From a virus: a stretch of DNA of 64,000 nt. Positions within the stretch are counted from its first letter, which is position 1. Every line of letters starts with the position of its first letter. The translations under genes and the position numbers were made by a program. Below the pieces are notes generated by a model. The model had not been told where the DNA came from. It saw nothing but the letters and a program-made list of their open reading frames with translations, and did no database searches. Shown here in pieces: positions 42,604 through 52,502 of the stretch. Where the stretch lies: positions 1-64,000 of IMG/VR virus record IMGVR_UViG_3300025120_014916, one strand, 5' to 3'.

Positions 42604-44605
42604 CGTCTTCCCCTGATGAATTGTTCTCAGAGATTATACTTTGCTTTAGTGATTTACCAAACTTACCATCAAACCTCTTAAGTGTTGATTCTAACCTTGA
42701 TGTCATTTTAGCGTTTTGTATTATCTTACTATCTAAGTATTCACTAATATCCCATTCTTCTTCATTTAACATCGTATCTTTTGCTAAATTTCTCACTGGG
42801 TTAATTAATGCTTTCATGTCTGACATATGTCGAGGCATTCCAGAAGCGTCAAATTTTCCTTTATTACCCTTATAAGACATTATGTCTTCAGTACCGGCAT
42901 CCTCTTTATGTTTTGCTTTTTTTCTTTTTGTTTTATAATCTTGCTGTGCTTTCTTTTGCCATGATTCAAATTCTGTTAGTTTGAATTCTTCTTTATCTTC
43001 TTCATTGATCATTGCAGCATTATTTATCATGTTTTGTACCCTAATAGGGGCATTTTCATCTGATATGGAAAGTTTATTTTCTTCAGAAAGACCCGGTATA
43101 TCCGGTCCCGGGCCTATTCCGCCTAAATCAAGCCCGGGCAATTGAGGGCCACCATCGCCTATCGTATCTGGTGGCCCTAGCTCAGGACCTTCAGGCGCTT
43201 GCAATTGAGTTCCTTCAATTTCTAAATCTCCGATCTTGTCAGAAACCAATCCCGATCTGATAGCTTTAACTTCTTCATCATTAAGTCTTAATATATTTTT
43301 TTGAACCCATTTTCTATCAACTATACCTGGAACTTGTAATGCTGAACCGGCGACTTCAAATCTAGTTCTAAAAAGCTCAAGTTTTTGTTGTTGTGCTATT
43401 GTAGAAGGATTAGAAAGTCTAAGTTCAAAATCTAGAAGATCTTCGTCAGTAAAACCCTGGCAATAAAGGTGAACTATCGCAATTTTGTTCATTTCTGAAA
43501 GTATTGTTCTTTGTATTCTTGCTATGGTTCTACTAAATCTTATGTCTTCTTGGGATAACGTCGCCTTTGCCCCTAAGCCTTCATCATAGCCTAAATAAGC
43601 TTTAGGTATTTTAAGAGCAGAAAATAATTTCTTTTGAATATACTCAACATCATTTGTTTCACCGGCCATAGTTCCGCCGCCCAAGGTATCTATCGCAGTT
43701 CCCGAATCAGCGCCTCTAACAGGAATAAAATAGTCCTCGTCAACTGAAAGCGGATTATATCTTAGATCAACCTTACCGGTTGTCTTGTCGACAACCTGTG
43801 AACGTTTAAGACTGCTTTGAGCCTGTTCCATGTAGTTTTGTACATCTTCTGGAGGGACGTTACCAACGTCAATTTTAAAAACTCTTCTTTCTGGCGCTCT
43901 GACTATTCTATATACTAGCATCGCGTCTTCTAATAAAATTAATTGTCGCCAAATTCTTCTAGCAGGTTCTAATACTGAAGAACCGTATGGCAAGAATGCA
44001 TCGTTACCTAAAAGTCGCATATGAGAAATTTGCCAGTTTTCTAATATCTGATTACCTTGTGTTACCCATCTAAACCTAACTGCCATCGGATCGTTAGTAT
44101 CAAACCCTTCTTCTCTTTCTAGCTCTGCTATGGGTAGCGGATATGCGTTTATTACACCGTACTTGGGATGTACATCATTAAATAAGAAAAAGTCACCATA
44201 TTTTACTAAATTTCTTACCCATGAAGTCATATTAAATTCAATATTTAGTGTATCATAAAACAATTCGTTTAAGATCTCTTTGATTTTTGAATTTTCTGAG
44301 TATATATGAAGTGTCTTGCCGTTTTCGTCTGCTGCTACTGATTCTTCTGCGTAGATGTCTAAAGCACTCGCGATTTCCGGTGTGTACTCCATTTCTGAAA
44401 AGTCTGCATATCTGGCCATTCTGTCATACGCACCGTATGCAGACATAGCAGCACTGTATACCTGACTCTGGTTTTTTCTAAAAGTTTCAAACGCTGTTGA
44501 TGTTTTGTTATCAATTGGTTTTAAAACATTTCTTTTGACCACCGGTCCGGACCTAAATAGTCGAGTAAGTCTACCAAATAAACTTCCTTGTTGCTTGTCT
44601 GCCAT
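42590..44605 (-). CDS. Portal protein, T4 gp20-like
   Basis: This protein forms the dodecameric portal for DNA entry and exit. The 671-residue sequence contains portal hallmarks: YTPEIASALDIYAEES, then WVRNLVKYGDFFLFNDV, then PAELEREEGFD-type loop, then SVLEPARRIWRQLILLEDAMLVYRIVRAPERRVFKIDV, then LKIPKAYLGYDEGLGAKATLSQEDIRF. T4 gp20 is 524 aa; here a Gly/Pro-rich and charged C-terminal extension of over 150 residues follows. It lies 12 bases after the terminase gene. Confidence 0.93.
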   Translation of the reverse strand: MADKQQGSLFGRLTRLFRSGPVVKRNVLKPIDNKTSTAFETFRKNQSQVYSAAMSAYGAYDRMARYADFSEMEYTPEIASALDIYAEESVAADENGKTLHIYSENSKIKEILNELFYDTLNIEFNMTSWVRNLVKYGDFFLFNDVHPKYGVINAYPLPIAELEREEGFDTNDPMAVRFRWVTQGNQILENWQISHMRLLGNDAFLPYGSSVLEPARRIWRQLILLEDAMLVYRIVRAPERRVFKIDVGNVPPEDVQNYMEQAQSSLKRSQVVDKTTGKVDLRYNPLSVDEDYFIPVRGADSGTAIDTLGGGTMAGETNDVEYIQKKLFSALKIPKAYLGYDEGLGAKATLSQEDIRFSRTIARIQRTILSEMNKIAIVHLYCQGFTDEDLLDFELRLSNPSTIAQQQKLELFRTRFEVAGSALQVPGIVDRKWVQKNILRLNDEEVKAIRSGLVSDKIGDLEIEGTQLQAPEGPELGPPDTIGDGGPQLPGLDLGGIGPGPDIPGLSEENKLSISDENAPIRVQNMINNAAMINEEDKEEFKLTEFESWQKKAQQDYKTKRKKAKHKEDAGTEDIMSYKGNKGKFDASGMPRHMSDMKALINPVRNLAKDTMLNEEEWDISEYLDSKIIQNAKMTSRLESTLKRFDGKFGKSLKQSIISENNSSGEDDDKA

Positions 44606-44616
44606 TACTTATTTCC

Positions 44617-46245
44617 TTACTTTAGAACCCATAACATATCATTAGGTATATTACTGCGATTTGTTGCAGAATTAATATCTGTTTTAACAATTCTTTTATT
44701 TTGATCACCATTTGATCTATAGATCGGTGACCCTAGTCCGTTGCCACTGCTTTCTGATTGATAGCTTTTTCTTTCTACCTTAAATGCGTTTATCATTGCT
44801 TGATTGACAGCTTTTGAATCTTTGCTATAGTCAGAACTAGCATCATATAACCAAGACCCTATTGCAAGACTCATTACTAGATCATCGTTAAAGCCTCTTT
44901 TTGCTTGTGCTTTACCACTTTGCCATGTAAAAACTTTTAATTCTTCATAAAATCGAGAAGAATAAGATATTATTTGCTTATTTCTTATAACTTCTTCTAA
45001 TTTAGCAAGAATCGTACCTCTTGTTTTCCCGTTTGTATTGAAGCCAGCTTGATCGGCTGTTGACGGAGGGACGTAGTTACCTATATAAGCAGCTTTTTTA
45101 TTTTGCTTATAGTAAATCCTAGGGTATCTTAGTTCAATCAATTTAAGTATCGTGGCAAACCCGTACGAATTGTTTTCTGGACACAGCAATGCTTTATTAT
45201 ATTTTATGCCAAATTCATTTAAAAGCAAACCGAAGTTATCTGGCCTTATTTTACCTTTATACTCACAAACAACTTCGCCTGTATTGCAGTCAACTATATG
45301 AAACGTTGAGTAGTCTTTTGAATCGCCTCTTGATACATCTGCAGACATTATATAGTCATGTTCTGAGAGAGGATATTTCCATATCCAAACATTTCTGTCG
45401 TCGCCAGCTCTATCAATAGGCTTTTGTATACAGGTTCTCATCCATTCTATAGCAGCATCATCTAAAAACGTTTCACCGCTGCTAGCAAAATCACATAAAA
45501 ATTCTTGAGCAATCTGTCTTTTTGACATGTTTGATGTCATCTTGTCAAACCATGCTTGATCATAATCAGGGTTGAAGTGCCATGGGATTTTTATTGCATT
45601 AAATTCATTAAGGTTTGCTTCAGCTTGTGTATAGAGTTTATAATATTGGCCGCCGGCTCCATTTGGCGTTGACAGTATAATTGCACGCCCACCTGTCGAT
45701 AGTGTTGGGTATATACCCGTCCATATAGTATCAAAATTTCTTACAAAAGCAGCCTCATCTACAATGAGTAGTGATAACGACTCAGAACGTCCAGCATCTT
45801 CAGAAGTTGGAATTGCTTTTATTTGTGAGCCAGTGTTAAATACGATCTCTTGCTTATTATTTGATACCATTTCTGGGAGTATCAGCCACTTAGGTAATGA
45901 TCTTAGCATAGACTTTACTTTTACAATAAAGTTTTGAGCAATTTTAAGTTTTGTGGCAATTACTAATATACTTTGTTCTTTTTTAAATATAGCTAGCCAA
46001 ACAGAATATGCTGCAGCCAGTGTCGACAATCCTTGTTGTCTAGATTTAAGAACTATGTTAAATCTATGTTCATTAAAATCATCAATGCAATCTTTTTGAA
46101 AGTCATACATGTTAAACGGGATCATTCCGCGCATAGGATGCTGTATCTTTACATAAGTTTCAAAGAAATAATTAGCATTCTTACCACACTTAATTATTTC
46201 TTGAACTTGCTGCTGCCTAGATTTAATGCTAGATTTAATTGCCAT
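44617..46245 (-). CDS. Terminase large subunit, T4 gp17-like
   Basis: This ATPase/nuclease packages DNA. The 542-residue protein has Walker A-like KSRQQGLST (67-75), Walker B LLIVDEAAF with Asp163-Glu164, and LSTPNG coupling motif. The RNase H-type nuclease domain has MSADVSRG (Asp303), CPENNS (Glu357) and FNDDLVMSLA. T4 gp17 is 610 aa. The start overlaps the preceding stop by one base (TAATG), with the putative small subunit just upstream. Confidence 0.95.
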   Translation of the reverse strand: MAIKSSIKSRQQQVQEIIKCGKNANYFFETYVKIQHPMRGMIPFNMYDFQKDCIDDFNEHRFNIVLKSRQQGLSTLAAAYSVWLAIFKKEQSILVIATKLKIAQNFIVKVKSMLRSLPKWLILPEMVSNNKQEIVFNTGSQIKAIPTSEDAGRSESLSLLIVDEAAFVRNFDTIWTGIYPTLSTGGRAIILSTPNGAGGQYYKLYTQAEANLNEFNAIKIPWHFNPDYDQAWFDKMTSNMSKRQIAQEFLCDFASSGETFLDDAAIEWMRTCIQKPIDRAGDDRNVWIWKYPLSEHDYIMSADVSRGDSKDYSTFHIVDCNTGEVVCEYKGKIRPDNFGLLLNEFGIKYNKALLCPENNSYGFATILKLIELRYPRIYYKQNKKAAYIGNYVPPSTADQAGFNTNGKTRGTILAKLEEVIRNKQIISYSSRFYEELKVFTWQSGKAQAKRGFNDDLVMSLAIGSWLYDASSDYSKDSKAVNQAMINAFKVERKSYQSESSGNGLGSPIYRSNGDQNKRIVKTDINSATNRSNIPNDMLWVLK

Positions 46246-46622
46246 TAACTAATCTCAAACGAATAGACATTTCTTACTAGCGCAGTACCTTTTGGTGAAA
46301 AAGCAGACATATTTATTAACTCTACAGATGGGTTTTCACCTATATTTTTAGTCTTGAGTACTCGACCCGCTGCTATCTTAAATTCATCTTTAATTTCTTT
46401 AAGACTAACATCACATGCTTTGTTTAGTTGATCTTGAGCTTTTTTAGCTTCTGCATGCATTTCAGATCGGTTCAACAAATTAACAACTGTCATGACAGTT
46501 ATTTCTAGCAGGCCTTCAGAGACAATTTTTGGAAGTACCTTAAAAGCTCCGATGCTGTCATATGCATTTTTATATGTTGGATCAATAATGTTTCCTAATA
46601 TGTTAGTTTCTTCTAAATTCAT
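46245..46622 (-). CDS. Putative terminase small subunit, gp16 position
   Basis: The 125-residue protein has an acidic N-terminus (MNLEETNILGNII), a central helical pair (LLEITVMTVVNLLNRSEMHAEAKKAQDQLNKACDVSLKEIKDEF) and a beta-like tail (GTALVRNVYSFEIS). T4 gp16 has helical hairpins and lies right before gp17, as here. Sequence homology is not evident, so the call rests on order and size. GGAG lies before the ATG; ends in TAATG overlap. Confidence 0.5.
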   Translation of the reverse strand: MNLEETNILGNIIDPTYKNAYDSIGAFKVLPKIVSEGLLEITVMTVVNLLNRSEMHAEAKKAQDQLNKACDVSLKEIKDEFKIAAGRVLKTKNIGENPSVELINMSAFSPKGTALVRNVYSFEIS

Positions 46623-46885
46623 TTTTTCTCCTCAGGGTTTAACTGACATTTTCTATTATAAATATGCGTTTCTAGAGTTTCTTTATCAGGTCGCCACCCT
46701 TCTTTCCATTCTTTTTTTCTTGCTTCTATAAAAGTTAAGTAACAATCATTACAAGAACCGTCATAATCTTTTGAACTTTTAAAGTCTAATAAAGATGTTA
46801 ATGTAAACTTGCACAACGAACAGAAAAAATATTCATTACTTTGAGATAGTGAATCTTTAAAAATAACTTTATGGTTGATATACAT
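46619..46885 (-). CDS. Small zinc-ribbon-like protein
   Basis: The 88-residue protein has two Cys pairs, FFCSLC and SCNDC, 22 residues apart, and a charged C-terminus (WRPDKETLETHIYNRKCQL). It is probably a small zinc-binding protein. It overlaps the SbcCD-like gene by 17 bases and the next gene by 4 bases (ATGA). Function unknown; it lies at the junction between recombination and packaging genes. Confidence 0.65.
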   Translation of the reverse strand: MYINHKVIFKDSLSQSNEYFFCSLCKFTLTSLLDFKSSKDYDGSCNDCYLTFIEARKKEWKEGWRPDKETLETHIYNRKCQLNPEEKK

Positions 46886-49800
46886 GTGAATCTACTCCTT
46901 CTTTTATTATTTCTATTGTATTGTCTACAATATCTTTAATCGCATCAATATGAGAAATAATTATAATGTTTTTAAATAATTTTTTAAACGATGTTAGTAG
47001 TTTACTACAAGATTCTAGATTTGTTTCATCTAGCGCACCAAAACCTTCATCAATTATCAGCATGTTTGTCTTAGGAAGCGTTGAGACATTAATCAATGCA
47101 ACCCTTATCGCCAACGATGCCATCATTTTTTCCATACCTGATGCTAATTCAACAATTCTTCTGCTATCACCGTAGTTTATATAGATATCCATAGCATTAC
47201 TTTTTAAATCTGCTTCTAACTCTATAGTGAATCCGACAACGCCTTGTAAGATTTTTGATATCTCTGCATTAATTTTTGGTAATAGTGAGTATAGAAGCTG
47301 AACTGGAATTCCTCTTTTTGAGGTTGCTTGAATAAACATGTCATAAAGTTTAAGATCTTTATTTATTTTCTGATAATCCTCTAAATTCTTTTTGTAGAGA
47401 TCTCTTTTTGCGCGCCATGATGCAGTTTGACTTATCGCAGTGTCTCTTTTAGAATTAATTTGTTTTCTTTCTCTTTCAAGCTGACTGATGCGATTATGTA
47501 TTTCTTGAAACTCGCTCGAGTCTTGCGAATTAAAAAGTACTAATGTGTTTTTGTAATCTTGTTCTGCAGTGTTTAGCTGTCTTTTTAAGTTAACTATAGT
47601 TTGAATTGCTCTTTCAATTTTAATCTTTCTTTCAGATATTTCATCTACAAATTTTGACTTTTTGCTTAGAATTGTATTGTATTGTTCTATTTTCTTTTCG
47701 TAATCTTCTGATAGATTATTTAATTCGTTATCTATGTCATCAACTTTTACAGATAGAAAAGTTACTTTTTCTTCTTGATTGTCAAGTTTTTGCTTATTTC
47801 TATGTGAATTCTTAATGAATTTGCATGTTGGGAAACTGTCGCCACAAGGTACTTGATCTAGTATTTTTACAGATTTAGATATGTTATCTAATTCTTTCCT
47901 CTCAAGTTTTAAATTTCCTTTGAGTTCAATCAAAGATTGCCTGATTTTTCTTTTTGCGTCCCTCTTCTTTTTTATATCTTTTAAATTAAAATTGACTAAA
48001 AAGTTTTCAATCTTTTTAATTTTTGCTGTTTGCTCACTAATAGATTCAACTAGTTCAAACTTTTTATTTTCTAAAATTGATATATCGTTTTTTATCTTTA
48101 TGCAGCTAGCTTCCTTCTTATCAACAGTAGACTGCGGCATGTATTCTATTTCTTCGCTTATGCTCGTTTTCATTTCTTTTATTGTTGATTCAACTTCTTC
48201 TAGCTTGTTTTCACACGAAACCTTTACTAATAAGTGTTCATCAATCTTGCTTAAGCAGTGATTGTATTTATCTTCCCAGTTATCTGATGACAATACATTG
48301 ATTTTACTTCTTAAAGGACTGCACTCTTTTTTTGCCAATTCTGACATTTTATCGAAAACTTCCAAGTCTAAAAAGTTTGATAGGATATTTTTTCTAGCAG
48401 CCGCCTTTTCTTTAATAAAATTATTTATCTCTCCCTGTGAAGCTAAACTTGTCATTAAAAATTCTTCACTGGTGCCTATTGTCTTTCTAAGTATTTTTTC
48501 TGTTTCTCTTCTTTGTTCATCTGTTAAATCCTCTATAATATCTCCCGATCCGTTAAGTCTATAAAACTTTAAAGAGGTAGGTGCCCAAATATCTTTCTTT
48601 GTCTGCTTTTTAATTGTTTCTCTAGATATTCTATAAGGTATTCCTGCTACGCTTATGTCTATGTCTGCTGAACAGCTACTAAATCTTGTGTTGATTATGT
48701 GTAGATTTTTTATAGAGCCACGATCTGATGCATTAAAAAGTCCGTATACTAGACTTCCAATAACAGAAGACTTTCCGCGTGCATTTCTTCCAAATATACC
48801 AGTAATACCCGGCAAATTATCAAAATTAATATAGTTACCTTTACCGTATGAAAAGGTACTATCAAATTTCATGGAGTTGATGGTCCAATTGGAATTTCTA
48901 TTGTCTTCACCAGATTTTGATATTGTGTCAATATATTGGCTAGTCATTAAATTTAACTTTTCCCACTGATGATCATCTAAGTCATGACTGTCATAATAAG
49001 CTTTGATTAATTCAATTTGAACGTTTGAGTCTCTTAGATTTAATGCCTTATCATTTGTTTGATCGACTAGATTTTTTTCAGAATCAAACTTTGTCTCTAT
49101 CTTAAAAACAACTTCTTTTGCGTTATGACTCTTTTTTAACTGTTTTCTCAGTCTTTTAGCATCTGCTTGGGATATAAAATTATCAGCGCGTATTCTAAAT
49201 CTAGATTGGCGCGGATGATATTTGCATTCTATTAGCGTTGTCTTTATATCGCCTTGCCAGTCAACAGTTATGAAAGGATGAATATTTTTTACAGGTATGT
49301 ATTTAACATCAAAGTCGTTTCGGCCTCTTATGTCCCAAAACAAAAAACCCTTATCTGGCGTTTCGCCATAATTTTGCTGAATCGTACTTCCACAATACGC
49401 AACAGTTTTGTGTTTATCTAGAAACTGTCGCTTATGTATGTCTCCTAGTAATGCAAAATCATAATTTTTAAAAAACCCTAAGTTAACTTCGCCGCCTAAT
49501 TGCCAATCAATGTCTGTTAGTGATCCTCGCACGGAGCCATGAAACAATGCGATATTTATATCAGAAGGATCAGGTTTTAGATCGACCCAGTTTTCTTCAT
49601 CAAAACATGAAAAGACGCACCATTTAAAACCTGGATGACCCGTATCATATATACCTGTATCCTTTAAAAGAAATATGTTAGGATTGTCTATAGCGTTTAT
49701 GATTGGTGTGATTGCGTCTTGTCGATCTTTGTTTAATATGAGTCCGTCATGATTGCCTAATATTACATGAACTGGGCATATTGATGCCATCTTATTAAAC

Positions 49801-49991
49801 CACCAACAGAGACTCTGTATTAGCTCTGGTGATATTCCTTGTGTTTTACTATGTACAATATCACCCCCAATGTATATTACGTCAGGTTTGCAATCTCGTG
49901 CTTTTTTAAAAAAATCATTAAATGCTAATATGTACTCTTCATGCCTAGATAGTCCGCGCCAGTGGACGTCTGCAATATGAATAATCTTCAT
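46869..49991 (-). CDS. Fused Mre11/SbcD nuclease and Rad50/SbcC ATPase (T4 gp47-gp46 fusion)
   Basis: This 1040-residue protein joins two enzymes that T4 makes separately. Residues 1-300 carry the Mre11/gp47 phosphoesterase motifs: ADVH (7-10), GGDIVH, LGNHDG (78-83), FHGSV, GDIHKR. From about 370 on is a Rad50/gp46 ATPase: Walker A IFGRNARGKSS (399-409), a long coiled coil with a possible zinc hook at Cys716 and Cys723, a signature ELASGMEKMMAS, and Walker B MLIIDEGFGALDETN (977-991). The complex processes DNA ends for recombination and replication. The frame is open with no stop between halves. The start is preceded by AAGGAG. Confidence 0.9.
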   Translation of the reverse strand: MKIIHIADVHWRGLSRHEEYILAFNDFFKKARDCKPDVIYIGGDIVHSKTQGISPELIQSLCWWFNKMASICPVHVILGNHDGLILNKDRQDAITPIINAIDNPNIFLLKDTGIYDTGHPGFKWCVFSCFDEENWVDLKPDPSDINIALFHGSVRGSLTDIDWQLGGEVNLGFFKNYDFALLGDIHKRQFLDKHKTVAYCGSTIQQNYGETPDKGFLFWDIRGRNDFDVKYIPVKNIHPFITVDWQGDIKTTLIECKYHPRQSRFRIRADNFISQADAKRLRKQLKKSHNAKEVVFKIETKFDSEKNLVDQTNDKALNLRDSNVQIELIKAYYDSHDLDDHQWEKLNLMTSQYIDTISKSGEDNRNSNWTINSMKFDSTFSYGKGNYINFDNLPGITGIFGRNARGKSSVIGSLVYGLFNASDRGSIKNLHIINTRFSSCSADIDISVAGIPYRISRETIKKQTKKDIWAPTSLKFYRLNGSGDIIEDLTDEQRRETEKILRKTIGTSEEFLMTSLASQGEINNFIKEKAAARKNILSNFLDLEVFDKMSELAKKECSPLRSKINVLSSDNWEDKYNHCLSKIDEHLLVKVSCENKLEEVESTIKEMKTSISEEIEYMPQSTVDKKEASCIKIKNDISILENKKFELVESISEQTAKIKKIENFLVNFNLKDIKKKRDAKRKIRQSLIELKGNLKLERKELDNISKSVKILDQVPCGDSFPTCKFIKNSHRNKQKLDNQEEKVTFLSVKVDDIDNELNNLSEDYEKKIEQYNTILSKKSKFVDEISERKIKIERAIQTIVNLKRQLNTAEQDYKNTLVLFNSQDSSEFQEIHNRISQLERERKQINSKRDTAISQTASWRAKRDLYKKNLEDYQKINKDLKLYDMFIQATSKRGIPVQLLYSLLPKINAEISKILQGVVGFTIELEADLKSNAMDIYINYGDSRRIVELASGMEKMMASLAIRVALINVSTLPKTNMLIIDEGFGALDETNLESCSKLLTSFKKLFKNIIIISHIDAIKDIVDNTIEIIKEGVDSHVYQP

Positions 49992-50004
49992 TTATTCTCC
50001 TTGT

Positions 50005-51264
50005 TTAACTCATCTTCACAATAGAATCTCTTTTTTCTTTTGTGAAGTGAAGTTCGTATCCTGGTAATAATACCCAGCATCTTTTAGAAATACAAGTTTT
50101 TGGTTTAGGGGCACAACCATCTGTCATTACAATGCAACCGTCAAACTCAGATGATCTAGATCGAAAGTGATCTTCAACGCAATTAAAACATGTACCACCT
50201 GTTAATGTTCTCATAGGATTTCTATATTTCTGACCTTTTCTCCATGCGTACTCTGAGCCTTTATCAACTGTTGTATCAAAATGAAAGACCTTAAATGATA
50301 CGTTTTTTGCTAGTCCTTCTAAGGCTGAAAAAAACATTGCAATGCCATCATCGCCAACAGATCCGGATTGATCTATGTATATCGCAAGACTGGACGTCCT
50401 TCTTACTCTTGTCCCAGGATGAATATAAGGATATTTTCTATTTATTTTTCTAAAAGTTCTAGATTTTTTTGACTTTTGTTTAGTTCCACAAAAGTACTGG
50501 AGCGTTTTTTTCCAATCAATAACGGTGTCAAACATTAACGATATATCATCTTTTACCAATGTTGAACATGATCCCCAGCCATTCGATCTTGTATTTGCTT
50601 TATTTGCTGATCTCTTTATAATATCTTTAAGTTTTCCTTTCATAATTTCAATATCAGAATCTGTTAATGATCCGTCACCATCTAGATGCACATCAAAACC
50701 TGATGATGTTCCATCACCATATGCTTCTTGAAAAGCGCTTGAGACTTCTTTGTCTTCCTTAAGCTTTTCCATGTACCACTCTGAAGCCTTGCACTTTGGA
50801 AGATCAGCTAAAAACTTAGACATTTTTTTATTTCTTTTAATTATTTCTTCGGGCAAGTCTGACACACTTTTTTCGCTTAACGGTTTTCCCGGAATCAAAC
50901 CACCATCTGGTAGATAGTTTTCTGAAATAAGTGAATTAATTGCGAGATCTGTTGCTATATTCCAAAGTGTGTGTGGATCTTGCTTTCTAGCTACTACGTG
51001 TTGGTATATCAAGTGGTAACATTCATGTTTCATAAGTCCATAAAATTTAAGCTTGGGTAAGCTCGAAACAAAGTCAGGATTCCAATAAAGTGCAAAAGAG
51101 TTGTCTTTTACTGTAACACCCGCAGTCGGAATGTCATACGTCTTTATTTTCTTTAAATTCATAACTATTGATGCAAAAAATGGTTCTTCAAGTAAAAAAT
51201 CAACCATTAATTTATCAAATTTTCTGTCTGTTATCGTATGACCGTTAAATTCTTTAATTTCCAT
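50005..51264 (-). CDS. VWA-domain protein with metallopeptidase-like N-terminal domain (DUF2201-like)
   Basis: The 419-residue protein has an N-terminal helical part with KHECYHLIYQH (HExxH, residues 80-84). A basic linker and a C-terminal von Willebrand A fold follow, with MIDAS motif YIDQSGSVG, FHFDTTVDKG and IVMTDGC. This architecture (metallopeptidase-like plus VWA) is the usual partner of MoxR AAA+ ATPases, and a MoxR gene lies just upstream. Such pairs act as chaperone or metal-insertion machines. Whether the zinc site is catalytic is unknown. Start has AAGGAG. Confidence 0.85.
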   Translation of the reverse strand: MEIKEFNGHTITDRKFDKLMVDFLLEEPFFASIVMNLKKIKTYDIPTAGVTVKDNSFALYWNPDFVSSLPKLKFYGLMKHECYHLIYQHVVARKQDPHTLWNIATDLAINSLISENYLPDGGLIPGKPLSEKSVSDLPEEIIKRNKKMSKFLADLPKCKASEWYMEKLKEDKEVSSAFQEAYGDGTSSGFDVHLDGDGSLTDSDIEIMKGKLKDIIKRSANKANTRSNGWGSCSTLVKDDISLMFDTVIDWKKTLQYFCGTKQKSKKSRTFRKINRKYPYIHPGTRVRRTSSLAIYIDQSGSVGDDGIAMFFSALEGLAKNVSFKVFHFDTTVDKGSEYAWRKGQKYRNPMRTLTGGTCFNCVEDHFRSRSSEFDGCIVMTDGCAPKPKTCISKRCWVLLPGYELHFTKEKRDSIVKMS

Positions 51265-51290
51265 TATTTCTCCTTTATGTTTATAATACT

Positions 51291-51349
51291 ATTATAACGT
51301 ATTATGCATACCGTTACATGCGTTAACAATTACTGCATATGCATAATAC
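51291..51349 (-). promoter_or_regulatory. TATAAT and inverted repeat between MoxR and VWA genes
   Basis: GTATTATGCAT (51299-51309) and ATGCATAATAC (51339-51349) are perfect inverted 11-base arms with a 29-base spacer. Minus-strand TATAAT (51291-51296) follows directly, about 27 bases ahead of the VWA start. The repeat has no T-run, so it may be an operator or mRNA hairpin instead of a terminator. Confidence 0.45.
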
Positions 51350-51364
51350 ATGCTTATAAAACTA

Positions 51365-52432
51365 TTATTTCATTTCCGGACTGGCTTTGACTATTTTTGT
51401 TACTAGCGTTCCAAAATGTCTATGAAAATTCTTTATCAAATTAAGAATTTTTGTTTCCATAATCAAGTTAAAGAAATTGACAATCATTTCATCCGGACAT
51501 GCTTTAACATAATCTGAAATATTTTTAACTTGCTTAAGTGTAATGGTTTCGTGATTGGCATCAAGATATAACATGATTTTTTCAATTAAATCATTTTTCT
51601 TATCTTCGTTTAACATTGTCATTATGTCGTCTTTTACTTCACCATAACGATCTGCTACATCTTCAGCGCTAAAGCTTCTTGTATAGTCTTGCAAAAATCC
51701 AATAAACTTAGTTGTTGCAGAACTTCCAATAAATCCTAAACTTAGAGGAAATAAAAGTGCCGGCATTGATTTGTTTCCAGCATAATGATTAGGATTTAAA
51801 TTAGCGTGAATGAGTGTTTCACATAATCTATGCCATGACGCAGGATTTGGATATACTTTCCCCGGTTCCATTTCACCAGTATGACGCAAAAAATTTGAAT
51901 GCGTTTTTATAAATTCTTGCACAACAGAAGGAATATCGTCTCTGCTATACGCCCAGTCTAACCAGTCGTCTACAGTAGGCTCTAAGTCTATAGTCCAAAA
52001 TCTACGCAATAGTGCTGGATCCATATCTAGAACTTGGTATTCACTGCCTTCGTTAACTGCTGCATAAACACGTGTCTCTGGGTGCAATTTATGGCCGTTA
52101 AGCTCTCTATCTAAAACGATCTGGAATGCGCATTGTTGTACTTCCAAAGTTGCTCTGTTAAGCTCATCAAAAAATAGTACAACAGGCTCTTTACATGCCC
52201 TTACATACCAGTTTACCGGTGCAAAGCGCGTAACGCCATCAACCAATTCCGGAAGGCCTATAATATCACCTTCAGTCATTTGTGCTAGACGTCTATCGAT
52301 AACCGGCATATTAAGCGCTTTACCGACACTATGAACAATGTGTGATTTTCCAATACCTGTTGGGCCTTTTGCCAAAATAGAAATATGTGCAGGTAGGTTT
52401 GATGCTGACTTGATGAATGTTTTGATATCCAT
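51365..52432 (-). CDS. MoxR-type AAA+ ATPase
   Basis: The 355-residue protein has Walker A KGPTGIGKSH (22-31), Walker B PVVLFFDELNRA with Asp89-Glu90, sensor 1 RVYAAVN, and the arginine region DPALLRRFWTIDL. It forms hexameric rings that remodel protein complexes with a VWA partner. The downstream VWA/metallopeptidase gene (50005-51264) is the expected partner. C-terminal helices follow. GGAG lies at a good distance from the ATG. Substrate unknown; it may help virion maturation or reprogram a host complex. Confidence 0.9.
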   Translation of the reverse strand: MDIKTFIKSASNLPAHISILAKGPTGIGKSHIVHSVGKALNMPVIDRRLAQMTEGDIIGLPELVDGVTRFAPVNWYVRACKEPVVLFFDELNRATLEVQQCAFQIVLDRELNGHKLHPETRVYAAVNEGSEYQVLDMDPALLRRFWTIDLEPTVDDWLDWAYSRDDIPSVVQEFIKTHSNFLRHTGEMEPGKVYPNPASWHRLCETLIHANLNPNHYAGNKSMPALLFPLSLGFIGSSATTKFIGFLQDYTRSFSAEDVADRYGEVKDDIMTMLNEDKKNDLIEKIMLYLDANHETITLKQVKNISDYVKACPDEMIVNFFNLIMETKILNLIKNFHRHFGTLVTKIVKASPEMK

Positions 52433-52502
52433 GTTTTTCTCCTTGATTGTTATTTTGTTTGCTTTATTATTATATTTGGTTTTTGTTTTGATTGCACGAT
52501 TT

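Noticed and set aside
51299-51349. Inverted repeat as a rho-independent terminator of the MoxR gene
   Set aside because: No T-run follows the arm on the minus strand; it is listed as an operator/hairpin candidate instead.
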